NCBI RefSeq assembly: GCF_019977395.1
Contig: NZ_AP024660.1
Coordinates: forward strand, 992,001 to 1,056,000
Direction of reading: 5' to 3'
From: Arthrobacter sp. NicSoilC5
GTDB lineage: Bacteria > Actinomycetota > Actinomycetes > Actinomycetales > Micrococcaceae
Length of the DNA: 64,000 nucleotides
Shown: positions 1-6,599 of the stretch, one piece after another
Position numbering within the stretch: the first letter of the stretch is position 1
How the letters are laid out: every line of letters begins with the position of its first letter
Position numbers and translations under genes: made by a program
Notes under the pieces: generated by a model
What the model was told of the DNA's origin: nothing
Database searches by the model: none
What the model saw: the letters and a program-made list of their open reading frames with translations, nothing else

Positions 1-57
1 ACTGAACCACCGCACCTTACCCCGGGCAAGAAGCTTGACCGGATCTTTCGCTGCAGA

Positions 58-606
58 CTATGACGGTGCAGGCGCGACGGATTCGAGAATCTTCTGCAGC
101 GTCCCGGGACTGGCTGCGATCTCGATGACCCCGCCATCTGATTCCAGGGTGATGATCTGGTAGCCAAACGGCACGGCCTGCTTATTGTCGTGCCGGTCAG
201 CCTTCCGCGCAGGCGCCGGGGAGACAAGGAGTCCGGTTAGGGCCCTACTCCGTCCACTCGGGATGAGCTCGTCGTAGACGGCTGGCTGGAAGTCGATTCG
301 GCCAGGTGACGGGGTGGCAATACCCATCTGCCAGACACCGCTCAACGAGCCCGGCAGCGAGTTGGGGTACCGCAGGAATATCAGTGACTGACCACGCTGT
401 TCGAGCCTGGCGGCGGTTCTACGGAATCGTTTCTGGGTGAAATACGTACCTCCGGCGAGAATAAGCGCATAGCACAGCCCGTTCACAAGGGCGCTATCGA
501 ATGCTTCTCCAAAAATCAGGCCGCCACCCGTGTAGACCGCAAAGGCGACGATAGCGATGAGTGCCACTCGTAGGCCCGGGGGCAGATCCCGCCACCACTT
601 CCTCAT
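58..606 (-). CDS. Hypothetical membrane protein, 182 aa
   Basis: No family recognised. The protein begins MRKWWRDLPPG and has two hydrophobic segments at about residues 12-28 and 38-54, followed by a basic stretch and a C-terminal soluble domain of about 120 residues rich in short beta-like stretches. It is probably anchored in the membrane by its N-terminus with the C-terminus in the cytoplasm. An in-frame GTG at 666 would add 20 residues, but a decayed upstream gene on the same strand ends at 639, so the ATG at 606 is the better start. No strong Shine-Dalgarno sequence is visible at either. Function unknown. Confidence 0.6.
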   Translation of the reverse strand: MRKWWRDLPPGLRVALIAIVAFAVYTGGGLIFGEAFDSALVNGLCYALILAGGTYFTQKRFRRTAARLEQRGQSLIFLRYPNSLPGSLSGVWQMGIATPSPGRIDFQPAVYDELIPSGRSRALTGLLVSPAPARKADRHDNKQAVPFGYQIITLESDGGVIEIAASPGTLQKILESVAPAPS

Positions 607-638
607 GGCGAGAGTCTTAAGGCGGCACCGTGCCTGCG

Positions 639-1034
639 CTACGGTTCCAGTAGGGCCAGCAGGCACCGAAACGGAGAGGGATCGAATTCGACGCGACGAC
701 GCCTGGCCCAGGCTTCGGCCGCGTAAACCGACTCTCGAATGGCCTGCAGTCCATACGCATACGGGTCCTCCGGCGGGGTGACCGGCAGGGCTACCTGAAT
801 CTTGAGGAGACGGTCAGCTTTCCGGAAGGCTCCGGTGCGAGCACCTTGAAAATCGGGGGCCAGGAGGTGCCCGGGAACTTAGAACTCTATGTTCAGGTTC
901 AATTCCGACTCGAGTTGGTCTCGTAGACCGGAAACGCGCCGCGAGAGCAGCATGAGTGCCTCCCGCCAGTTCCTGCTCTCGGTAGTAAACCCGCCGACAA
1001 TGATTCCGACAGAGAGGTTTGGGCCGGTCGGGGC
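639..1034 (-). pseudogene. Decayed gene with an internal TAA stop
   Basis: Reading this strand in the frame of the HTH gene upstream gives two protein-like blocks separated only by TAA at 879-881. The first block, of about 50 residues, contains LSVGIIVGGFTTESRNWREA and ends NLNIEF. The second, of 79 residues, begins VPGHLLAPDFQGARTG, contains IRESVYAAEAWARRRR, and stops with TAG at 639-641. Both blocks have ordinary codon use and no other stops, so they look like one former gene of about 130 codons broken by a nonsense mutation. No start codon is left after the TGA at 1035-1037. The family is not recognised. This is an inference from reading frame only. Confidence 0.5.
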
Positions 1035-1043
1035 TCAGTTGAG

Positions 1044-1295
1044 TCACGCCTCTTCAGCCTCCGGGCCAGCGTCCTCGAGATCCCCGGCGGTGATCCGCTC
1101 AGCGGTGCGCCGGTACGCTTCGGCGATGTAGTCCTGGAGGTCCTGGCGGCCAATGCGCCACATGCCCCGTCCACCAACCTGAAAAGCCCGCAGCTCACCG
1201 GCCTTGATCAGTGCGTGGACCTGGTTTGGCTTCACGTTCAGCTCTTCAGCCACCTGGGTGGGTGTCAGGAAGCGGGGCTTGGGTTCGTCACTCAC
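1044..1295 (-). CDS. Helix-turn-helix excisionase/BldC-like DNA-binding protein
   Basis: This 83-residue protein has the MerR-like winged helix of the excisionase/BldC family: LTPTQVAEELNVKPNQVHAL forms the helix-turn-helix (residues 10-29), and the wing reads LRAFQVGGRGMWRIGRQDL. The C-terminal tail is acidic (EDAGPEAEEA). Such small proteins bind DNA as dimers and act as transcription regulators or recombination directionality factors. There is no integrase next to it, so a regulatory role is more likely. The start ATG at 1295 gives the family's usual length. It lies directly upstream of the decayed gene at 639-1034, in the same frame. Confidence 0.8.
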   Translation of the reverse strand: MSDEPKPRFLTPTQVAEELNVKPNQVHALIKAGELRAFQVGGRGMWRIGRQDLQDYIAEAYRRTAERITAGDLEDAGPEAEEA

Positions 1296-1396
1296 CCGGT
1301 CATCCTATTTGTGGCAGTCCCACCCTTTGACCAACTCACTCAGGCCGGTGCCAAGGTCTCTGCACTGAAGCCCTGAATTTGGTCTAAGAGGTAGGC

Positions 1397-1519
1397 ATGG
1401 CAAGACGAAAACGCGACCTCGGGTGGCTCTACTTCCTGATGATCATGTTCTTCCTCTTCAGCGGTGTCGGCTGGCTCCTGACCAACATCTTCCATCTCCC
1501 GTGGCCCCCTCCCCCGTAG
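1397..1519 (+). CDS. Small single-pass membrane protein, 40 aa
   Basis: A 40-residue reading frame starts at ATG 1397 behind an AGAGGTAGG Shine-Dalgarno-like sequence. It has a positively charged N-terminus (MARRKRDLGW), one hydrophobic helix (about residues 10-28), and ends HLPWPPPP. The positive-inside rule puts the N-terminus in the cytoplasm. Family and function are not recognised. It lies in a divergent arrangement with the HTH gene at 1044-1295 and upstream of a larger membrane protein on the same strand. Confidence 0.5.
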   Translation: MARRKRDLGWLYFLMIMFFLFSGVGWLLTNIFHLPWPPPP

Positions 1520-1647
1520 AAGCAGGCACTTCGACCCATCAAAGACAGTCGATTTGCTCCCGAATTTTTGATCAAGATCCTTGCCTCACAGCCAGCCCGC
1601 GAATAGCGTCGGCTTTGGGGCGCAGCCCGAGCAAGGGGGTGGACCGG

Positions 1648-2268
1648 ATGGGCGGGCTGGACGACTTGCTGGCTGAGTCCGAGGATCGCTGGGCCAAGGC
1701 GGAACGGCGCGCTCAGGGGGTCGCCGACAAGGGTCTCAGCAAAGCCCTTACGACCTATTTCAGCTTGTACTTACCCGCCGCTGTCGTGCTGCTGTTCATT
1801 GTCGGGGCTGCGCTCGGAATGCTGCTGTTCCAGGGCGAGTGGGCCAACGCCCGGACGTACCTGTTCGCTGGGACTATGCTCGCTGGGATTGGCGCCATTA
1901 TCGCGGGCATCACCTACAACACGAAAGTCATTTCTTCCGCAGTGGAAATGGGCAGGATGAATGTCACGATGTCCCTCAATGCCGATGAGCAGAAGGCGAT
2001 TCGACGCCAAATCCTGGGACAAGTCACGCTCAGGCCGGAACACGTTGCCGTGAAACGTGCGGCAGCAGTGCAACTAAGGAAAGCGCTGGCAACGCAGCTC
2101 ATTGTGCTGGCCCCCATACTTGAATTCCAGTTCCTGGTGCAGGTGCTGAACAACAGGAATCCCATCGGGTGGCTGTCTGCGATCGTCGGGATCGCGTTTA
2201 CAGTCTCTTTGATCGTTCCGGTTCGTCAGTTCCTGGCGCTCGGACGGTTCCTCAATCAGACGGCCTAA
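1648..2268 (+). CDS. Hypothetical four-helix membrane protein, 206 aa
   Basis: The protein starts MGGLDDLLAESEDRWAKAER with a short amphipathic N-terminal region, then two membrane helices at about residues 45-68 and 77-95, a charged central region of about 60 residues, and two further hydrophobic segments at about 150-172 and 176-195. The ATG at 1648 follows GGGGGTGG and was chosen over an earlier in-frame start at 1423, whose extra 75 residues do not look like protein and overlap the small gene at 1397-1519. No known domain recognised. The helix pair, soluble insert, helix pair layout is seen in many bacterial membrane sensors and effectors, but nothing specific can be assigned. Confidence 0.65.
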   Translation: MGGLDDLLAESEDRWAKAERRAQGVADKGLSKALTTYFSLYLPAAVVLLFIVGAALGMLLFQGEWANARTYLFAGTMLAGIGAIIAGITYNTKVISSAVEMGRMNVTMSLNADEQKAIRRQILGQVTLRPEHVAVKRAAAVQLRKALATQLIVLAPILEFQFLVQVLNNRNPIGWLSAIVGIAFTVSLIVPVRQFLALGRFLNQTA

Positions 2269-2431
2269 CCGCGGCATTGACCAACTGCGCTGCCCTAACT
2301 GCCATTTCCCGCTTTGTGCACCGGCAGCGGAGGTCGACGCAAGTCAATAACATCTGGACCGCGTTGGATGAGGAGGTCCTCCAAGGCCGGCCAGCCACGC
2401 GTCGAAACAAAGGCAGGGCGGAGCCGGGGAG

Positions 2432-2593
2432 TCATTCCATAAGGGCAAGGCCAGCTACGGCCAAGATGAGTACCACGACGAATGCAATCAATTCCGGGTA
2501 GACAAGGCAGAACGCAACCACGCGACCCAGCAGCGAACTTCGGTTCTCCTCGTCATCTTCGTGCCGCAACCCGGCCCTCCTAATCTCACGCAT
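2432..2593 (-). CDS. Small single-pass membrane protein, 53 aa
   Basis: This short frame begins MREIRRAGLRHEDDEENRSS and ends with one strongly hydrophobic helix, YPELIAFVVVLILAVAGLA, reaching almost to the C-terminus. A TTG at 2620 would add nine residues without a ribosome-binding site; the ATG at 2593 follows a weak CCCAGG. The function is unknown. It sits between two convergent or unrelated membrane-protein genes, and only reading-frame length and composition support it. Confidence 0.4.
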   Translation of the reverse strand: MREIRRAGLRHEDDEENRSSLLGRVVAFCLVYPELIAFVVVLILAVAGLALME

Positions 2594-2661
2594 CCTGGGA
2601 GAACAGTGCGGTAACGTCAAGCCGCGCCAAGATCGGAGGGAGGGCCGCCACCCGGTGGCTC

Positions 2662-3222
2662 CTAGCCGACTGTTGCTTGATCCAATGCACGGAGCAGCCC
2701 ATCACGGTCCGGGACATCGAAGAAGGCCACGGCTTGCCCCAGGCTGAAGAAGTCCATCCCTGTGTTTTGGTACATTCCCATCCCGAAGGCCCCGGCCATG
2801 CCCTGCGAACCGAAAGTCACGCTGACATGCCGCCCGTCTTTGGACCGATCGACTTTGGTGGGCATACCGTTGACGGGTGAATCGGAAACCGAATTGTCGC
2901 CTATACAGACAATTGCCCGGCGATCTGTGAGGCCGTACACCGTGCGCAACTTCCGCCGCTTCTTGTAAATGAACCTCCCAAAGATGAAGTAGAGGCCCAC
3001 CAGGACGAACGGGATTCCCCAAAGGGCAAAGAACGGCTGCTGTTTGGCCGTGGTGGCAGCCATGAACTCCCAAAAGATCGCGAAACCACCCCAGAGGAGG
3101 CTGAACGGAACTAGAAAGGCGTCCGCGCCGGTGAAGCGAACCCGTGGATCAGGACGACCAACCCATAAAAGGTGTTCACCTTGGCGGAGAAGCGGCAGGA
3201 TACGGCTTCGCGGGTCATCCAT
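2662..3222 (-). CDS. Membrane protein with PH-like domain, 186 aa
   Basis: The N-terminus carries the LLWVGRPDPRVRFTGADAFL stretch typical of bacterial membrane proteins with a C-terminal PH-like domain (a short cytoplasmic motif, then two membrane helices). Helices lie at about residues 36-54 and 64-84. A basic loop (YKKRRKLRTVYGLTDRRAI) leads into a beta-rich C-terminal domain, where LTDRRAIV is the usual start of the PH-like fold. The protein is probably an inner-membrane protein facing the cytoplasm; biological role unknown. The ATG at 3222 gives the full conserved N-terminus. Confidence 0.6.
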   Translation of the reverse strand: MDDPRSRILPLLRQGEHLLWVGRPDPRVRFTGADAFLVPFSLLWGGFAIFWEFMAATTAKQQPFFALWGIPFVLVGLYFIFGRFIYKKRRKLRTVYGLTDRRAIVCIGDNSVSDSPVNGMPTKVDRSKDGRHVSVTFGSQGMAGAFGMGMYQNTGMDFFSLGQAVAFFDVPDRDGLLRALDQATVG

Positions 3223-3283
3223 GCCGGAAGTCTTGCACAGCGCCTCCGGTCTGAACAGGGCGAACTCCGCACAAACTCCGCAT

Positions 3284-4525
3284 CTACTTGGCAGCCAGTT
3301 CTGTGCGGCGGAAGGTGCCGGCGATGGAGAGTTTGCGGCCGTATTCGATGGACCCGTACCGGAACAGGTGGACGGCGAGGCGGATGATGAGGGCCCCGAC
3401 GACCAGGAGCTCCACGATCACGATTGTCGCCTCGACGGTGTTGAGGGTGCCGAAAGCGTTCCGGAGCAGGGCGGTGACCGGGGCGGTCAGCGGGAAGTAG
3501 GTGAAGACCTGCACGATGAGGGCACCGGGGTTGGAGATGACCAGGCTGAATGTGTAGAAGGGGATGAACATCATGGCCATCAGCGGGCCAAAGATGGTGC
3601 CGGCTTCCTTGGCGGTCGGCATGATCGCCCCAATCGCCACCAGCACGCCGGTGAAGACCGTGAACCCGCCGACCAACAACAGGGCCCCGATGATCATCGG
3701 GCCCGGTTCGAAGACCAGGGACGACAGGTCCAAGTCCGGCAGGGCCAGGGAGTCGCGGAAGAACAGGTAAGCAAGCCCGACCGGCGCCAGGAACACCAGG
3801 ATCTGCACCAGCCCGACCATGAACAGGGAGATGATCTTGCCGGTGATCAGCGTGGTCGGGTTCAGGGTCGTCAAAATCATCTCGGTGACCCTGTTCTCCT
3901 TCTCCTCCAGGGTGGAGTTCAACATCTGGTTGGAGAGCAGGATCATCGAGATGTAGAAGACGACCAGGAACATCATCGGCGGGATCACTCCCCCGACGCC
4001 GGCGGCCACCTGGCCGTCCTTGAACGTCTCCGAGTCGAACTTCACGGTCCCGGTCAGGGCCGCCGTGAGCTTGGGTGACCCCACGTCGTACTGGGCCGAG
4101 GCTTCCAGCAGCTGCTTGGCCACAGCCTCGTACTTGCCGTTCTCGAACATGCCCTTGTCGGCGCCGTAAACCTTCACCGGCTCCTTGGACGGGTCAACCG
4201 GGTACAGGAAGAAGGCATCCGAGGTCCCGTTCTTCACCGCCTCGATCGCGGCCGCCGGGTTGTCCGTGTACGTCCCGCCGGCGACCTTGGCGCCAGGGGC
4301 TTTGATGATGCCGGATGCGTCGTCATAGGTGAAGGAGAACTGGGCGTTCTTCTGGGCATCCGCGCTGGCGTGGGAGCTGGCGTTGGAGGCGTAGACGAGG
4401 GCGAAGACCAGGATCAGCAGCAGTGGGATCGCCAGAGTTGCGATGGCGAAGCCGCGCTTCTTGATGGTCCGTACGAATTCGAACCCGATGACGGTGCCGA
4501 GGTTGTGCCTTGCCAGTGCCATCAC
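3284..4525 (-). CDS. ABC-2 type exporter permease (NatB/YhaP-like)
   Basis: This 413-residue membrane subunit has the NatB-type layout: a short cytoplasmic N-terminus, one helix at about residues 26-46, an extracytoplasmic domain to about 185, then five or more helices to about 395. The start of the domain carries the IGFEFVRTIKKRGFAI motif common to this family. With the ATPase encoded just upstream it should form an ABC-2 exporter; NatAB in Bacillus exports Na+, but relatives move other substrates, so the cargo is unknown. Its GTG start (ATG is the next codon) overlaps the ATPase stop by 4 nt, which implies translational coupling. Confidence 0.85.
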   Translation of the reverse strand: MMALARHNLGTVIGFEFVRTIKKRGFAIATLAIPLLLILVFALVYASNASSHASADAQKNAQFSFTYDDASGIIKAPGAKVAGGTYTDNPAAAIEAVKNGTSDAFFLYPVDPSKEPVKVYGADKGMFENGKYEAVAKQLLEASAQYDVGSPKLTAALTGTVKFDSETFKDGQVAAGVGGVIPPMMFLVVFYISMILLSNQMLNSTLEEKENRVTEMILTTLNPTTLITGKIISLFMVGLVQILVFLAPVGLAYLFFRDSLALPDLDLSSLVFEPGPMIIGALLLVGGFTVFTGVLVAIGAIMPTAKEAGTIFGPLMAMMFIPFYTFSLVISNPGALIVQVFTYFPLTAPVTALLRNAFGTLNTVEATIVIVELLVVGALIIRLAVHLFRYGSIEYGRKLSIAGTFRRTELAAK

Positions 4526-5454
4526 TTTGCCTCCGCCAGTTCGTGCTGCTCGCCGTAAACCTTGATGAAGATCTCGTCTAGGGAGATCCGTGCCGGTGTG
4601 AACGACCGGAGACTGACCCCTGCCTCGACCAACTCGCGTAGGACCTTCTCCTCGGACGCCCCGTGGCCAGGTGCCAGCTCAGCACGGCCCTCACTGGTCG
4701 AGATGATCTCGTACAGGTCGGAGGCGGGCAGGACGCCGTCGTAGGCGACCCGGTAGACGGTGCCGCCGAACACTTCCTGGACCTCTTCGACGGTGCCGTA
4801 GGCGCGGGAGACCCCGTCCTTGAGCAGGATCACCCGGTCGCAGAGCCGCTCGACCTCTTCCATCTGGTGGGTGACCATGATGACGGTCGCCCCGGCCCGC
4901 TTGTGCTCTTCGATGATGTCCATCAGCAGGCGACGGTTCACCGGGTCAAAGCCTTTGGTCGGCTCGTCCAGGATCAGCAGCTCCGGGTTGTTCATGATGG
5001 TCACCCCGAGCTGGACCTTCTGCTGCTGGCCGCCGGAGAGCTTGTCCAGGCGGGTCTTGGCCTTCTCCGGGATCCCGACCCGCTCCAGGTAGGACTCCGA
5101 CCAGGACCGGGCCGCGGCTTTGGACAGGCCTTTAAGCCGGCCGAAGTAGACCATCACGTCCAGGACCGGTTCCTTCTTGTACAGGCCCCGCTCCTCGGGC
5201 AGGTACCCCAGCCGCGCTCCGTCGCTGGGTTCGAAGGCTTTCCCGCCGATGTGCAGGGTCCCGGCAGTGGGCTGGAAGATGCCCAGCAGGGCCCGCAGCG
5301 TCGTGGTCTTCCCCGACCCGTTGGACCCCAGGAACCCGAAGGTCTCCCCCGCGTTCACGTCAAAGGACAGGTCACGGATCACCGTGGTATCCCCGAAGTC
5401 CATCCGGAAGTCTTTAATGTGCACAAGCGGCTCCGCCGCGTCCCCCAACGTCAT
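4522..5454 (-). CDS. ABC exporter ATP-binding protein (NatA-like)
   Basis: The 310-residue protein is the nucleotide-binding subunit for the permease at 3284-4525. Visible motifs are Walker A GSNGSGKT (residues 43-50), signature LSGGQQQK (139-146), Walker B LLILDEP (159-165) and the switch His in VTHQ (196). The C-terminal 90 residues form the accessory domain typical of NatA/YhaQ (DUF4162-like), ending SLDEIFIKVYGE. The start at 5454 is followed by a short acidic lead and then the ABC core. The two genes form a two-cistron operon. Substrate cannot be read from sequence. Confidence 0.88.
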   Translation of the reverse strand: MTLGDAAEPLVHIKDFRMDFGDTTVIRDLSFDVNAGETFGFLGSNGSGKTTTLRALLGIFQPTAGTLHIGGKAFEPSDGARLGYLPEERGLYKKEPVLDVMVYFGRLKGLSKAAARSWSESYLERVGIPEKAKTRLDKLSGGQQQKVQLGVTIMNNPELLILDEPTKGFDPVNRRLLMDIIEEHKRAGATVIMVTHQMEEVERLCDRVILLKDGVSRAYGTVEEVQEVFGGTVYRVAYDGVLPASDLYEIISTSEGRAELAPGHGASEEKVLRELVEAGVSLRSFTPARISLDEIFIKVYGEQHELAEAK

Positions 5455-5608
5455 GGTTCAAGCCTATCTGTGGCAAGAAGATTCGTCCCCGACAGGCATG
5501 CGTAAAGGGGGTATTCACCGAAGAACGAAGGCTGATTGGAAGTGGTGAACAGCGTTGTGGAGTGAGGATATTGTGGGACCAAAGCGAACTGATCAATGAA
5601 AGACAACC

Positions 5609-6331
5609 ATGACTGAAACTGCGCCAGAAGCAGAGAATGACCGGAGTTATGAATTCCGGGGAGCTCCACTTGTGCCGTCTATGCTCGTCACTTTGGCACC
5701 CCGGATTATCGCCGCTGACACGTTTCGCAGGTCAGAGCTTGCAAGTGCCGGGGAAGAATTCCATCTGGCTAATGGCGGGCTTAAGTCGAACGGAGCGCAG
5801 CCGGCACAGCAGGCCAAAAAGGCTATTAGCGACCTCTACAGCAAGGGAATCATCGAACCGGCTGGAGGGCAATACTGGCGCTGGACCAACACCCGTGATC
5901 AAGTCATTTCCGACATAGTCCAGGTCGCAGCGGAGCCAGAGAACGACAGCGAAGTCGGTTTCGACATAAGCGATGACGTGATTACTGAAGGAGTGGGGAC
6001 GGGAAATCTCTATGTCTACTTCTTTCCGACTTACAAGGAGCTTGCAGAATCTCGCAACGAGGCCAGGTGGCCCATCAAGATCGGTATGACCGCAACCGGA
6101 AGTGCGGCGTCCCGGATCTCAGATCAAGTAGGAACGGCGTTGCCGGAAGCCCCTCTTATTGCCTACATCCGTCGGACCGACACCCCCGCCAAGCTGGAGC
6201 GCTTGGTGCACTCCGTCCTTCACTTTCGGGGTCAGACGATTGAAGACGCGCCGGGGTCAGAATGGTTCTTGTCGAGCCCTGAGGAAGTCAAAGGGATTGT
6301 CGATTGGGTCTTTTCTTCTTCTTCTTCTTAG
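5609..6331 (+). CDS. Winged-helix plus GIY-YIG (T5orf172-like) nuclease
   Basis: The 240-residue protein has two parts. Residues 20-95 look like a winged helix-turn-helix (RRSELASAGEEFHLANG, then ISDLYSKGIIEPAGGQYWRW). Residues 125-235 carry a GIY-YIG nuclease fold of the T5orf172 type: LYVYFFPTY, PIKIGMT, an Arg in ASRISDQ, the LERLVHSVLHFRG helix and a late Glu in GSEWF. These match the order of GIY-YIG active-site residues. Such proteins occur in restriction and phage-defence loci, where the winged helix may recognise DNA. It is the first gene of the accessory island and on the opposite strand from the big zinc-ribbon nuclease that follows. C-terminal SSSSS is encoded by repeated TCT-type codons. 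Confidence 0.7.
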   Translation: MTETAPEAENDRSYEFRGAPLVPSMLVTLAPRIIAADTFRRSELASAGEEFHLANGGLKSNGAQPAQQAKKAISDLYSKGIIEPAGGQYWRWTNTRDQVISDIVQVAAEPENDSEVGFDISDDVITEGVGTGNLYVYFFPTYKELAESRNEARWPIKIGMTATGSAASRISDQVGTALPEAPLIAYIRRTDTPAKLERLVHSVLHFRGQTIEDAPGSEWFLSSPEEVKGIVDWVFSSSSS

Positions 6332-6402
6332 AGCTCTTCTTGAATGGACGCCCTGCCGCGACCACGGCTCCTCGCTCCCCTATTTGCTCCTAGACTGACG
6401 CC

Positions 6403-6459
6403 ATGACCACCGCCCAAGCTCGCCTTCGTGACTACGTAATGCCTTGTTCGCGCACGTAG
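6403..6459 (+). pseudogene. Truncated 5' end of a lost gene
   Basis: A frame from ATG 6403 encodes MTTAQARLRDYV, a convincing protein N-terminus, and then stops after 18 codons at TAG 6457-6459. It reads into sequence that, on the other strand, looks like the 3' end of another gene. This is what a deletion or recombination junction leaves behind. The product cannot be identified from so little sequence. Confidence 0.3.
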
Positions 6460-6569
6460 GGCAGCAGGGTGGGCCCTATCGCATCGGCCCGTGTCACCAA
6501 CCCGTCCGGCTTGAGCGTGTGCCGGATGACCTGCACATTCTCCGGCGCCAGCCCCGCCGCGGGAAAAGA
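6432..6569 (-). pseudogene. Truncated 3' end of a lost gene
   Basis: Between TGA 6570-6572 and TAG 6432-6434 this strand encodes 45 residues with protein-like composition, including ENVQVIRHTLKPDGLVTRAD and GPTLLPYVREQGIT. No start codon with a ribosome-binding site is present, so it resembles the last part of a gene whose upstream portion was lost when the nuclease gene at 6600-8471 arrived. The family is not recognised. It overlaps the truncated 5' end at 6403-6459, which supports a junction near 6435-6460. Confidence 0.3.
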
Positions 6570-6599
6570 TCACCGAGGCTCAGTTCGCCCGAGTTGCCG

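Noticed and set aside
1044..1295. Phage excisionase function for the HTH protein
   Set aside because: No integrase or attachment site lies nearby; a BldC-like regulator is as likely.
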